Notes under the pieces: model-generated | Databases searched by the model: none | Seen by the model: only the letters and a program-made list of their open reading frames with translations | Told to the model about the DNA's origin: nothing | Shown: piece by piece, positions 42,353 to 52,102 of the stretch | Layout of the letters: each line of letters begins with the position of its first letter | Position numbering within the stretch: position 1 is the first letter of the stretch | Program-made: the position numbers and the translations under genes | Source: Psychrobacillus sp042945595 | Lineage (GTDB): Bacteria; Bacillota; Bacilli; Bacillales_A; Planococcaceae | Length of the DNA stretch: 64,000 nt | NCBI RefSeq assembly: GCF_042945595.1 | Contig: NZ_CP168493.1 | Span: 1,860,001-1,924,000 of the forward strand | Reading direction: 5' to 3'

Positions 42353-42483
42353 TAGAATAAAGTAACCATTTAAAGATGCTCTTCGAGGAGATCGAATTAA
42401 TTTCATAAGAATGATTTAAATTTACCCGCAAGAATTAGTTTGACAAACTTGATTTTTCATACTATTATAAACAATAACTTTTA

Positions 42484-42822
42484 TGTTCGGATACGGGTAG
42501 AAGGCACCGGGAGCGGTGTCGCCCTTAGAACAGATGAGCAGAGATAAGATGAGCATAGCTGAGAAATTGTTTGAATAAGAGGAGTAACACTAGTGTGCAA
42601 TGAAGAGAGTCAGTGCTTGGTGGGAACTGATTTGTAGCTAGAGTGAATGGGCTTATGAGAGCTACCTTGAGAGCGATTATTCGTTTTAGGGGTAGACGTA
42701 TTTCCTACGTTACAGGAGTTGAAGTGGGAGTGGTATCGCTCCAACTAGAGGTGGCAACGCGGTCAACACCGTCCTCTTCAAAGGGATTTTTCTGAATTCC
42801 TTTGAAGAGGGCTTTTTTTATT
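42484..42822 (+). ncRNA. T-box leader for tryptophan (trp operon)
   Basis: Stem I has AGAGAGTCAGTGCTTGGTG and a specifier loop GTGAATGGGCTTATGAGAG with TGG (Trp). The T-box is TAGAGGTGGCAACGCGG (about 42745), then CCTCTTCAAAGG...CCTTTGAAGAGG with a T7 run as terminator. An additional hairpin AGGCACCG-GGAG-CGGTGTC (about 42503) stands before the usual stem I and is not part of the standard fold. Uncharged tRNA-Trp should switch on the operon. Confidence 0.88.
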
Positions 42823-42866
42823 TCTTTTAGAAGAAAATAGTTGAGATGAGCAGAGGAGAGAATTAG

Positions 42867-44240
42867 ATGAGAACAGAACAGGCAAGCTTTCGAACAACGT
42901 TGAAAAAATTGAATGGGGATTCTTTGACACCGATTTTGATTTTTAGAAGATTGAAAGGGAAACGGAAATTTTTACTGGAAAGTTCCGCTAAGCATGATAG
43001 CTCAGGTAGATATTCGTTTATAGGGGTAAATCCTCTGAAATCGTATACTGCTCGTAATGGAAAATTGATAGAACACTTCTACGAGAATGGTAAAGAGTAC
43101 ACGCATGAAGGCAATGTATTCGAATTATTAAAAAGGTTAATGCCAAGTATTCCAGATAATACTGGTCTACCATTTACAGGAGGTGCAGTTGGGTACATTG
43201 GTTATGAGGCTAGTCTGAATAAAAAGTCGCCTTTGGAAGATGAAATTGGTTTACCAAATGTCTATTTCAATGTTTATGAAACGCTTGTTATTTTTGATCA
43301 TCAATTAGATGAAGTTACTCTAATAAATACAGATACCGGATCGGAAAGAGAAATACCTAATTTAGATTCTATAGCGGATCAAATTCTTTCAAGTAGTGAA
43401 GAACAAGATGGGGAAATTCTAATATCTGCATACTCCTGCTCCGTAACACAACAACAATTCGAAGACCTTGTTCGTAAAGCAAAAGACTATATCGAAAAAG
43501 GTGAAGTAGAACAAGTTGTGTTATCTCGTAGATTAGTAGCTGATTTTACAGGAGACCCATTTTCGTTATATCGGAAACTGAGAAAACGAAATCCTTCTCC
43601 GTATATGTACTATATGGAATTTGAAGATCATGTCATCGTTGGTACTTCACCGGAAAGTCTAGTTCAGGTTATTGATCGAAAAGTTGTAACCAACCCTATT
43701 GCGGGAACTCGTAGAAGAGGGAGAACTGCAGACGAGGATATTTCACTTGAAAAAGAACTGCTAAGTGATCCGAAAGAAATTTCTGAACATAATATGCTTG
43801 TAGACCTTAGTATGAAGGAATTAGGAAAAGTTTGCGTACCAGAATCTGTTCAAGTAACAAACTATAAGAAATTAGTTCGTTATGAACATGTCATGCATAT
43901 CGTTTCGGAAGTGGAAGGAGTTTTATCACCAGTATTGCATCCTCTTGATGGACTCATGTCCTGTTTTCCAGCTGGTACTGTAACAGGCTCTCCAAAACAA
44001 CGTTCAATAGAAATTATTGAAGAATTAGAGCTTCTGCAACGTAGTTTTTATGGTGGCTCAATTGGATACATCGGGTTCAATGGCAATATAGACTTTGCTT
44101 TAACGATTCGAACAATGCTTTTAAAAGAAGGAAAAGTGTATGTGCAAGCAGGTGCCGGGATCGTTGCAGCATCCGATCCTAAATTGGAATATAAAGAAAC
44201 GTTTAATAAAGCACGGTCTTTACTGGAAGTATTGAAGTAA
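42867..44240 (+). CDS. trpE: Anthranilate synthase component I
   Basis: 457 residues, a typical chorismate-binding enzyme of tryptophan synthesis: makes anthranilate from chorismate and ammonia from a glutaminase partner. PIAGTRRRGRT, DEDISLEKELLSDPKE, MLVDL, and the C-terminal FPAGTVTGSPKQRS and GIVAASDP blocks are all present. The N-terminal LLESS tryptophan-feedback motif appears as FLLESSAKHD. No trpG follows; the glutaminase must be supplied from elsewhere, as with pabA in Bacillus. First gene of the operon, 45 bases after the T-box terminator. Confidence 0.96.
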   Translation: MRTEQASFRTTLKKLNGDSLTPILIFRRLKGKRKFLLESSAKHDSSGRYSFIGVNPLKSYTARNGKLIEHFYENGKEYTHEGNVFELLKRLMPSIPDNTGLPFTGGAVGYIGYEASLNKKSPLEDEIGLPNVYFNVYETLVIFDHQLDEVTLINTDTGSEREIPNLDSIADQILSSSEEQDGEILISAYSCSVTQQQFEDLVRKAKDYIEKGEVEQVVLSRRLVADFTGDPFSLYRKLRKRNPSPYMYYMEFEDHVIVGTSPESLVQVIDRKVVTNPIAGTRRRGRTADEDISLEKELLSDPKEISEHNMLVDLSMKELGKVCVPESVQVTNYKKLVRYEHVMHIVSEVEGVLSPVLHPLDGLMSCFPAGTVTGSPKQRSIEIIEELELLQRSFYGGSIGYIGFNGNIDFALTIRTMLLKEGKVYVQAGAGIVAASDPKLEYKETFNKARSLLEVLK

Positions 44241-44271
44241 TTTAGAAGAGCTGAGACGAGGAGAGAATGAG

Positions 44272-45300
44272 ATGAGAAGTTTTATAGAGAAAGTGGAGAA
44301 GAGCGAGCATTTAATGTATGAAGAGATGATAGAGGTTTCTCGATTAATGTTTAATGAAACAACAGATTTGCAACATATTGCAGACTTCCTAATTGCACTT
44401 TCCAAAAAAGGAGAAACTTCTTACGAAATAGCAGCACTTGCATCTGTTATGAATTCATTTGCTTTGGAAATAGACTCTCCTCAAGGAGATTATATGGATA
44501 ACTGTGGAACTGGAGGTGATAACTTAAACAGTTTCAACATTAGTACGACAGCGGCATTTGTATTAGCAGGAGCAGGAGCTTCTATCGCGAAACACGGAAA
44601 TAGGAAAATTACAAGTGCAGCAGGTAGCACAGATGTTTTAGAGGCGCTAGGTATCCCTTCTGATATCAATACAGATGCATCAATGGATTTACTGATACGT
44701 GAGGGACTTACTTTTCTTTATGCACCAACTATTCATCCGAAACTAAAGCGAATTGGAATCATTCGAAAACAAATCGGTAAACCAAGCATTTTTAATTTAA
44801 TTGGGCCACTCACGAATCCTGTGGCTTTAAAGAGTCAATATACTGGTATCAGTAGACCAGGATATACGATGGAATATGCAACCGTTTTACAGATGCTTGG
44901 AAGAGAAAGAGCACTTGTCGTGTGTGGTGCGGGAGGGATGGATGAGGCATCTCTGGCAGGACAAAATGATTTTGCATTGGTTGATAAAGGTGATTTAATT
45001 CCTTTTACATTAACACCAGAAGATGTTGGACTAACCTCTGCTCCTATATCAGCAATACGAGGTGGAAATGCACGGGAAAATGCGACAATTATGAAAGCAG
45101 TACTCCAAGGAGAGCGTAGTCCTTATTTTGATACAGTCATTTTTAACGCAGGAATTGGCTTTTTTACAAATGGTATGGTCAGTAATATTCCGGAAGGTAT
45201 AAAACTTGCGACCGATAGTATTTTATCTGGAAAAGCTTTAGAAAAATTAGAAGCAGTTATTGCGTTTACTACCAATGCTCGTAAACGGGAGGTAGTTTAA
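44272..45300 (+). CDS. trpD: Anthranilate phosphoribosyltransferase
   Basis: 342 residues. DNCGTGGDNLNSFNISTTAAFV is the PRPP loop (about residue 78), KHGNRKITSAAGSTDVLEALG binds anthranilate, and NARENATIM is present near the end. It adds phosphoribose to anthranilate. Its TAA shares its last base with the ATG of trpC. Confidence 0.96.
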   Translation: MRSFIEKVEKSEHLMYEEMIEVSRLMFNETTDLQHIADFLIALSKKGETSYEIAALASVMNSFALEIDSPQGDYMDNCGTGGDNLNSFNISTTAAFVLAGAGASIAKHGNRKITSAAGSTDVLEALGIPSDINTDASMDLLIREGLTFLYAPTIHPKLKRIGIIRKQIGKPSIFNLIGPLTNPVALKSQYTGISRPGYTMEYATVLQMLGRERALVVCGAGGMDEASLAGQNDFALVDKGDLIPFTLTPEDVGLTSAPISAIRGGNARENATIMKAVLQGERSPYFDTVIFNAGIGFFTNGMVSNIPEGIKLATDSILSGKALEKLEAVIAFTTNARKREVV

Positions 45301-46091
45301 TGACGACTATTTTAGATAAGATTCTTCAGGAGAAAAAGAAACAAATCGAGTCGATAATAGTGAATGGTGTACCTATTCTCGAACATAGTACAAATCGTCC
45401 ATCTTTGTTCGATCAATTATATGGTACGGAGCATTTGCAAATCATTTCGGAAATAAAGCGTGCATCTCCATCTAAGGGATTAATTGCAGCAGGAGTAAAC
45501 CCTGTCGAACTAGCAAACGCCTATTATGAGGCAGGTGCTGTGTGTATTTCCGTCTTGACAGATACACCCTTTTTTCAAGGCTCATTCCAAGATTTAGCGG
45601 TAGTTTCTGATACAGTTCCTATCCCGTTATTATGTAAAGATTTTATACTTCATAAAGTACAAATTGATCAAGCCATTAATGCTGGAGCATCCGTTATTCT
45701 GTTAATAGTTGCAGCACTAAATGAATTAGAACTGCAAGTTCTTTATGAGTATGCTACATCTGCCGGCTTGGAAGTACTGGTAGAGATACATGATTCAACC
45801 GAGTTGGAAACTGCTTTAAAAGTGGGAGCCAAGCTCATCGGAGTAAATAATCGTGATTTACGCACTTTTGAAGTGGACTTAGCCCGTACTGCTGAAATAG
45901 CTTCGATATTCCCTTTCCACGAAGAGCGAGTATTGATTAGTGAAAGTGGTATTTGGAATGCGGAAGATGCAACTCAAGTAGCAAGATATGGTGCAAGTGC
46001 AGTGCTTGTAGGAGAATCGCTTATGAAAAGTGGCGATGTAAGTGCTACTATAAGTGACTTAAAAGTGAAGCGAGTGGTTATCACTCCATGA
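45300..46091 (+). CDS. trpC: Indole-3-glycerol phosphate synthase
   Basis: 263 residues, a (beta/alpha)8 barrel. EIKRASPSKG near residue 52 holds the catalytic Glu and Lys, LLCKDFI the second lysine, LIGVNNRDLRTFEVD and ISESGIW the phosphate-side loops. It closes the indole ring from CdRP. Overlaps trpF by 4 bases (ATGA). Confidence 0.96.
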   Translation: MTTILDKILQEKKKQIESIIVNGVPILEHSTNRPSLFDQLYGTEHLQIISEIKRASPSKGLIAAGVNPVELANAYYEAGAVCISVLTDTPFFQGSFQDLAVVSDTVPIPLLCKDFILHKVQIDQAINAGASVILLIVAALNELELQVLYEYATSAGLEVLVEIHDSTELETALKVGAKLIGVNNRDLRTFEVDLARTAEIASIFPFHEERVLISESGIWNAEDATQVARYGASAVLVGESLMKSGDVSATISDLKVKRVVITP

Positions 46092-46702
46092 CGAAAGTAA
46101 AGATCTGTGGACTGATGGAAAAAGAGCATGTACAAGTAGCCATAGATGCTGGTGCAGATGCTATTGGCTTTGTGTTTGCACCGAGTAAGCGAAAACTAAC
46201 GATTAAACAAGCAAAACTACTGGCTAGAGATATTCCTCCGAATATTTTAAAAGTTGGTGTATTTGTGAATCCATCGAAAGAAGAGTTAGAAACTGCTTTT
46301 CGAGAAGTACCATTAGATCTGGTTCAATACCATGGCAATGAAACACCAGAGATAATTCAATCAAACCGCTTCCCTTCCATTAAAGCAATTTCTATAAAAA
46401 TTGTAGAAGATGTTGAACGAGCAAAAGATTATACTACCAATTATTACTTATTTGATGCCCCAGGAACGAATTATCAAGGGGGGAGCGGACTTACTTTTGA
46501 TTGGCAATTAATGAAGGGAAATAGCATAGCAGAAAACAAAATTATTTTAGCTGGTGGATTGAATCCTTTCAATGTCAGAGAAGCAATTGAACGAGTTCAT
46601 CCCTATATGGTGGATGTATCGAGTGGAGTAGAGATAGATGGCAGAAAAGATGCTGAGTTGATTCGTGCTTTTATTCGTGCGGTTAAAGTTGAGGAGAGAT
46701 GA
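46088..46702 (+). CDS. trpF: Phosphoribosylanthranilate isomerase
   Basis: 204 residues. KVKICGLM with the catalytic cysteine at the start, GFVFAPSKR, LVQYHGNE, FDAPGTNYQGGSG (catalytic Asp) and VSSGVEIDGRKD are all there. It isomerises PRA to CdRP. Single-domain, not fused to TrpC. Confidence 0.96.
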   Translation: MTKVKICGLMEKEHVQVAIDAGADAIGFVFAPSKRKLTIKQAKLLARDIPPNILKVGVFVNPSKEELETAFREVPLDLVQYHGNETPEIIQSNRFPSIKAISIKIVEDVERAKDYTTNYYLFDAPGTNYQGGSGLTFDWQLMKGNSIAENKIILAGGLNPFNVREAIERVHPYMVDVSSGVEIDGRKDAELIRAFIRAVKVEER

Positions 46703-46706
46703 GCAA

Positions 46707-47891
46707 ATGGTACAAACAACTGCAGGAAGATACGGTCGTTTTGGTGGACAGTATGTCCCTGAAACATTAATGACCGCATTAATTGAATTAGAAAAAGCAT
46801 ATGAAGAAGCGATAATAGATCCTACTTTTGCTAAAGAAGTGGATTATTATTTAAAAGACTATGTAGGTCGTGAAACACCCATATACTATGCAGAGCGCTT
46901 AACAAAAGAACTTGGCGGGGCAAAAATTTACTTAAAAAGAGAAGATCTAAACCATACAGGTGCCCATAAAATTAACAATACAATTGGCCAGGCTCTTCTT
47001 GCGATGCGTATGGGAAAAAAGAAAATAGTTGCAGAAACAGGAGCAGGTCAGCACGGAGTCGCAACAGCTACAGTTTGTGCATTATTCGATTTAGAATGCG
47101 TTGTTTTCATGGGGAAAGAAGATGTTCGCAGACAGGAGTTGAATGTTTTCCGAATGGAATTGCTAGGTGCAAAAGTAGTGTCAGTTGATCAAGGTTCGGG
47201 TACGCTGAAGGATGCAGTTAATGAGGCCCTTCGTTACTGGGTTTCTAATGTAGAGGATACTCATTATATTTTAGGCTCGGCACTTGGCCCACACCCATAT
47301 CCTAGAATTGTTCGGGATTTTCAACGCGTGATTGGAGTGGAAACGCGTAAGCAAATTCTTGATAAAGAAGGTAGATTACCAGACGCTGTCGTTGCATGTG
47401 TAGGTGGAGGGAGTAATGCAATTGGAATGTTCCACCCTTTTGTTGACGATGAAAAAGTAGCGCTTTACGGTGTAGAAGCAGGTGGAAGCGGTATTTCTAC
47501 AGGGAAACATGCCTCTGCTGTAGCGGAAGCAAAAGAAGGTGTCTTACACGGAGCATATATGTATATTTTGCAGGATGAAAACGGGTTTATCCAAGAAGCA
47601 CATTCCATTTCTGCAGGACTTGATTACCCTGCTATTGGTCCAGAACATTGTTATTTACATGATATCGGTCGCGTGAAATATACTTCTGTTACAGATTCAG
47701 AAGCACTGGAAGGATTACAACTACTTTCAAAAAAAGAAGGCATCATTCCTGCATTGGAAAGTGCACATGCCATTCATTTTGCAGCAGGATTAGCAAAAGA
47801 AATGAGTCCAGAACAGATTTTAATTATTTGTCTTTCAGGTCGGGGCGATAAAGATGTTCAGACGGTCAGAGATGTATTGGGAGGAAAATAA
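46707..47891 (+). CDS. trpB: Tryptophan synthase beta chain
   Basis: 394 residues from ATG 46707, behind GAGGAGAG; a longer frame runs back into trpF and is not used. HTGAHKINNTIGQ contains the PLP lysine, AETGAGQHGVA the catalytic loop, CVGGGSNAIGMF the phosphate site. It joins indole and serine to tryptophan with TrpA. Confidence 0.96.
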   Translation: MVQTTAGRYGRFGGQYVPETLMTALIELEKAYEEAIIDPTFAKEVDYYLKDYVGRETPIYYAERLTKELGGAKIYLKREDLNHTGAHKINNTIGQALLAMRMGKKKIVAETGAGQHGVATATVCALFDLECVVFMGKEDVRRQELNVFRMELLGAKVVSVDQGSGTLKDAVNEALRYWVSNVEDTHYILGSALGPHPYPRIVRDFQRVIGVETRKQILDKEGRLPDAVVACVGGGSNAIGMFHPFVDDEKVALYGVEAGGSGISTGKHASAVAEAKEGVLHGAYMYILQDENGFIQEAHSISAGLDYPAIGPEHCYLHDIGRVKYTSVTDSEALEGLQLLSKKEGIIPALESAHAIHFAAGLAKEMSPEQILIICLSGRGDKDVQTVRDVLGGK

Positions 47892-48680
47892 ATGGGGAAA
47901 AAGCGATTAACGGATGCGATTGTAGCAAGCAATAATAAAGGGGAGAAAGCGTTTATTCCATATATAATGGCAGGGGATGGGGGAATAGAAACTTTAAAAA
48001 CAAAACTTCTATTTCTCCAAGAAGCAGGTGCAACGGCTATTGAAGTTGGAATTCCTTTTTCTGATCCAGTAGCGGATGGAAAAACGATTCAACAAGCGGG
48101 AGAACGGGCCCTTTCAACAGGAACGACCCTTCGCTTAATAATGAAGGAATTGGAAATATTTTATGAAGAAATAACAGTACCACTTGTGCTAATGACTTAC
48201 TATAATCCTTTATTAAGTTACGGAATAAACCTATTTGCAGAAGATTGTGATCGTATTGGCATTGGGGGAATAATTGTACCTGATTTGCCTTTAGAGGAAA
48301 GTGATATTCTTCGAAATGCACTTGTAGGGACAGACGTTGCACTTGTTCCTTTAGTTTCGTTAACAAGTCCACCTGATCGAATTGCTAAAATTACAGCGGT
48401 TGCTGAGGGGTTTATTTACGCTGTAACAGTTAATGGTATTACTGGTATACGCAATGGTTTTGATAAATTGTTGGAGCAGCATTTATCAAAATTAAAAGAA
48501 CAAAGCACCATTCCAGTTCTTGCAGGGTTCGGTATTTCTACTCCTGAACAAGTGGAAAGTATGGTTGCAATAGCGGACGGTGTTATCGTAGGGAGTGCAA
48601 TTGTAGATGCATTTCATCATCAAGATTTAGATAAGATTCGAATGCTTATTCAAGCGTCTAAAAAGAAAATTTTTAACTAA
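47892..48680 (+). CDS. trpA: Tryptophan synthase alpha chain
   Basis: 262 residues; starts directly after the trpB stop. AIEVGIPFSDPVADG holds the catalytic Glu and Asp; VPLVSLTSPPDRI, GFIYAVTVNGITG and GFGISTPEQV follow in the usual order. It splits indole-glycerol phosphate to indole. The last gene of trpEDCFBA; a terminator follows. Confidence 0.96.
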   Translation: MGKKRLTDAIVASNNKGEKAFIPYIMAGDGGIETLKTKLLFLQEAGATAIEVGIPFSDPVADGKTIQQAGERALSTGTTLRLIMKELEIFYEEITVPLVLMTYYNPLLSYGINLFAEDCDRIGIGGIIVPDLPLEESDILRNALVGTDVALVPLVSLTSPPDRIAKITAVAEGFIYAVTVNGITGIRNGFDKLLEQHLSKLKEQSTIPVLAGFGISTPEQVESMVAIADGVIVGSAIVDAFHHQDLDKIRMLIQASKKKIFN

Positions 48681-48683
48681 AGA

Positions 48684-48722
48684 AGAGTAGCTATTTCCAT
48701 GGGGGATAGCTACTCTTTTTAT
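48684..48722 (+). terminator. Terminator of the trp operon
   Basis: AGAGTAGCTAT and ATAGCTACTCT, a perfect 11-bp stem, with a T5 run. Confidence 0.88.
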
Positions 48723-48801
48723 GGAAATACTAAAGTCTGCATGTTGGAGCGTGAATGCACCTAGAGATAGTCACATAAACAAAACGTTATTTCCACTTTC
48801 T

Positions 48802-50040
48802 TTATGCAGTTTCCTCCTTTTCAATTTCCTCCACTTTAACAAACTTAAACACGAGGAATAATAAGATAAGTCCGAGGACACCAACTGTAATATAGCTTAC
48901 ATTGAGGTAATTCTTCATGACGAGTGACATGATAGGAGGACCTGCAGCAACCCCGATAAATCTCGAGGAGCTGTAAAAAGATGTAACAGTTCCTCGCTCT
49001 TCTTTTTTTATGTTTCCCGTGATTATCGCGTCGAGCACTGGAAGTAATGCGCCAATTGCAATACCCACAATGCTAGTTACAACTAAAAGGAGAAATAATT
49101 TTTCTTTTGTAAACCCAACAAAAATTACACTGGCCGAAGTGACGATCAAACAAATAATCATCATTCGTTTTATGACCGGCAAACTTCCTTTAATCTTTCG
49201 ACCAGTTATAAAAGAAGCAATACAAAGTAAAAGTAGGGGAATAGCTAGAACAAATCCTTTCTTGATGCCTTTAATATCATGCGCTTTTTCAAGGTTTTCG
49301 GATAAAAAGAATAACACACCGAATAATATTAGCATTCCATATATGCCCATTAGGAAAACAGTATATAACCATCTTCCTTCTAACTTAAAAGTTTTCTTAA
49401 CATTGCTTAAAAATTCTTTCAATTTAATTGGTTCATCCTTTTCCTTGGGAACTTTCACAAAGAAAAAGATAAGAAGAATGGATATCAAACTGAAGATAGA
49501 AATGGAGAAGAAAGGTAAAAACCAGAATAAGGCTGCAAAAACGGATCCCAATATCGGGCTTAACACTTTACCGAATGTGTTAGAAGTTTCGATAATCCCT
49601 AAACAAGAGCTTGTCTTTTCATCATCGCCCTTATACAAATCACCAACAAGTGGTAAAACAATCGGCATCGCACCAGAAGCTCCGACACCTTGTAAAACCC
49701 TTCCAATTATAATCCAGGTATACGGATTTTCCATTTTCCAAGAAGCAAAGCCCGCGATTAGACCTCCAATAAGTGCAAGTATTAAACTTGGCAAAATGAC
49801 TTTTTTTCTACCAAAACGATCGGATAAATAACCAGCAACAGGTATGAGAATAATCGCAGCAATCGAATAGCTAGTAATGATCATACTAGACTGGAAAGAA
49901 GAAATTCCCACCTTTTTCTCTAATATCGGTAGCACGGGTATTAGCATAGAGTTACCTAGTGTCATGACTAGTGGAATAGATGCGAGACTTATGATGCACC
50001 AAATACTAACCTTATTTTCAATGTTGTTCGTGTTTTCCAT
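48802..50040 (-). CDS. MFS multidrug-type efflux transporter
   Basis: 412 residues with 12 helices. Motif A GYLSDRFGRKKVILPSL follows helix 2, GRVLQGVGASGAMPIVLPLVG is motif C-like in helix 5 of the DHA1 group. ATG 50040 is set by GAGGTG; a start 21 bases upstream lies before it. Substrate unknown; the drug:H+ antiporter type is likely. Reads toward the trp operon. Confidence 0.88.
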   Translation of the reverse strand: MENTNNIENKVSIWCIISLASIPLVMTLGNSMLIPVLPILEKKVGISSFQSSMIITSYSIAAIILIPVAGYLSDRFGRKKVILPSLILALIGGLIAGFASWKMENPYTWIIIGRVLQGVGASGAMPIVLPLVGDLYKGDDEKTSSCLGIIETSNTFGKVLSPILGSVFAALFWFLPFFSISIFSLISILLIFFFVKVPKEKDEPIKLKEFLSNVKKTFKLEGRWLYTVFLMGIYGMLILFGVLFFLSENLEKAHDIKGIKKGFVLAIPLLLLCIASFITGRKIKGSLPVIKRMMIICLIVTSASVIFVGFTKEKLFLLLVVTSIVGIAIGALLPVLDAIITGNIKKEERGTVTSFYSSSRFIGVAAGPPIMSLVMKNYLNVSYITVGVLGLILLFLVFKFVKVEEIEKEETA

Positions 50041-50110
50041 AGGACACCTCAAATAAATCATTAGTAAGAGGTATGATACCCAGGATTAGCGTTATTATGC
50101 TTCTACCTAT

Positions 50111-50737
50111 TTAAAACAGGGAGTGATATGCTTGAATGCCGAAATAAATGCCAAAACCAATCATAGATAGTGAAGAAACCAACGAGATTATTTTCAATAA
50201 TGGACCTGATAATAGCTTACGAGAGGTACTTGAAATAACCGACATAAAAAGATCGACCAATGCTATTCCAAGTAAAATCGTTATACTTAAAAAGATAGTT
50301 TCAATACCCGATGTATTTCCAGAGCCTCCAACAAGAATAGAACCATAGATACCTAACCAAAATAGAATGGTCAAAGGATTTAATAGTGCCATTAAGAGAC
50401 CCGCTAACATGGAATGTCGCAAACGGATAACTTTTTTATGTTTAGTATTAGTAGATATAGTATGTAAGGTTAAAATGTTTTCAATTCCTGTATACATAAG
50501 TACAAAAAAGCCGAAAGACCACAAAAATGTTTTCATAAATGGAGAATCGATAAACTGCGCTACGCCAAAGTATACCATTAGCATATATAATATGTCGGTC
50601 ACGATAGCACCCATGCTGAAGAACCAAGCATGGTAAAAACCATTTTTTATACCTGTATTTAATAAAGTTGCTTTTACCGGACCAATTGGTGCTGCTAAGG
50701 AAACACCTAGAAGGAAATAGGTTGCCAATGAATTCAT
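50111..50737 (-). CDS. LysE family amino-acid exporter
   Basis: 208 residues with six hydrophobic segments and the family's opening LGVSLAAPIGPVKATLLNTG (APxGP). LysE/RhtB members export basic amino acids, threonine or homoserine; the substrate cannot be told. CGGAGGG precedes the ATG. It is transcribed in the direction of the MFS gene, 70 bases apart. Confidence 0.88.
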   Translation of the reverse strand: MNSLATYFLLGVSLAAPIGPVKATLLNTGIKNGFYHAWFFSMGAIVTDILYMLMVYFGVAQFIDSPFMKTFLWSFGFFVLMYTGIENILTLHTISTNTKHKKVIRLRHSMLAGLLMALLNPLTILFWLGIYGSILVGGSGNTSGIETIFLSITILLGIALVDLFMSVISSTSRKLLSGPLLKIISLVSSLSMIGFGIYFGIQAYHSLF

Positions 50738-50929
50738 GAAATGGAGCCCTCCGTAAAAAATGATTTCTTAGAATCATATTCGGATGGGACGGGATGTACG
50801 ACTCATCATAGGAATTTTTATTTTTTGGAATAAATTAAAAACAATGGATAGCAAAACCTAATGGATATAGTTATACTAAATAAGTAACTGATGATTCTGA
50901 TTTTTGTTAGGAGTGAAGGTGATTATAAA

Positions 50930-51796
50930 ATGAATAATGCACTAGATACAGAGAAATTAGCATATTTTTTAGCGGAAATGAATGTTGAGCCTAAGCATCA
51001 TATTGGATATTGTGGAACAGAAGAAAAAGAAATATTACACTCCCTTCTACATACGTTTTCAGATTTGGATTTGTCGGAATCATTTGCACTAGCATATGCA
51101 CATGGCGAAATAATAGGGGCGATAGGATTTGACATCGATAAGGAAAGTAAAAGTGCAGAAGTGTGGGGACCGTTTATAAGAGAATCTCAGGATTTTAATA
51201 TGCTTGCAAATGCCTTGTGGGAGAAGTTACAAACACTTGTCCCGGTAGAAATAAATACGTATCTTTTTTTTGTAAATAAACAAAATTCAAATGTGAGGAA
51301 CTTTGCAGCAGAGAAGAATGCGAAAGAAAACGGGAGTCACCTAATATTGGAAGCTTTACGACATCGCTTTCATAACCCCAAACATAAAGACATCGTAAAA
51401 TATAAGTCTTCCTTTAAAAACAACTTTTTCGAGCTACATGAACTTGCTTTTCCAAATACATATTATAATGCCAAAGAAATAGTAAATCGTCTAGATGAGG
51501 ACAATTTAGTACTGATTATGCAAGATGTAAATGAAAAAATAAAAGGGTATGTATATGTAGAAGCAGATCCGGTGCATGGGGAAGGTACAATTGAATATAT
51601 TGCTGTTTCTCCATCCTACCGTAAACAAGGGATTGGGAAGACGTTAATAAGAGCAGCATTAAGCCATCTTTTTTCTTATGAGGAGATACAAGAGGTTTCT
51701 TTATGTGTTGAATCACATAATGAAAAAGCTATTCACTTATATCAAGCTGCAGGATTTCAAACGAAACATGAACTGATTTCTTTTGAAAAGGTTTAA
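50930..51796 (+). CDS. GNAT protein with two acetyltransferase domains
   Basis: 288 residues from ATG 50930 behind AAGGTGAT. The N-terminal half (to about residue 130) is a worn GNAT fold without a clear acetyl-CoA loop; the C-terminal half has YIAVSPSYRKQGIGKTLIRAAL (motif A, residues near 220) and the late NEKAIHLYQAAGF. Only the second half is likely to be active. Acceptor unknown. Confidence 0.85.
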   Translation: MNNALDTEKLAYFLAEMNVEPKHHIGYCGTEEKEILHSLLHTFSDLDLSESFALAYAHGEIIGAIGFDIDKESKSAEVWGPFIRESQDFNMLANALWEKLQTLVPVEINTYLFFVNKQNSNVRNFAAEKNAKENGSHLILEALRHRFHNPKHKDIVKYKSSFKNNFFELHELAFPNTYYNAKEIVNRLDEDNLVLIMQDVNEKIKGYVYVEADPVHGEGTIEYIAVSPSYRKQGIGKTLIRAALSHLFSYEEIQEVSLCVESHNEKAIHLYQAAGFQTKHELISFEKV

Positions 51797-51800
51797 AAAT

Positions 51801-51830
51801 GAGAACTACCCTTTTCGAGTAGTTCTCTCT
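51801..51830 (+). terminator. Terminator hairpin between convergent genes
   Basis: AGAACTAC-CCTTTTCG-AGTAGTTCT; overlaps the end of the minus-strand gene and probably serves the GNAT gene. Confidence 0.6.
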
Positions 51831-52024
51831 TCGTAATTTGTTTCATGTTTCGTATCTGCAAGAATTTGATTGTTTTCTTTTAAGTCTGGATCCATACCCA
51901 TCATCATATCATCGAATGGCGTATAGTTGTTATGAGGTAACCGTTTCTTTTTTATTATCTGATAAACGATTCGAGAAATAAGTAAGATGGAAAGAACTAA
52001 GTAAACGATGCTTAATACATTCAA
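51806..52024 (-). CDS. Small single-span membrane protein, unknown
   Basis: 72 residues from TTG 52024 behind AAAGGAGTG (a GTG nine bases upstream overlaps that site). One helix (about residues 3-22), then a basic and Met/Asp-rich tail with YTPFDDMMMGMDPDLKEN. No family recognised. Confidence 0.6.
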   Translation of the reverse strand: MNVLSIVYLVLSILLISRIVYQIIKKKRLPHNNYTPFDDMMMGMDPDLKENNQILADTKHETNYEERTTRKG

Positions 52025-52102
52025 AATTTTCACTCCTTTTTTATACTATTCTATTCAGCGGGGTAAAAACCCTTTTATACTTTCTTGGGGGGATTATTTT
52101 TC

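Noticed and set aside
49010..49831. 273-codon + strand frame
   Set aside because: It is the mirror of the MFS gene on the minus strand, whose protein is clearly recognisable.
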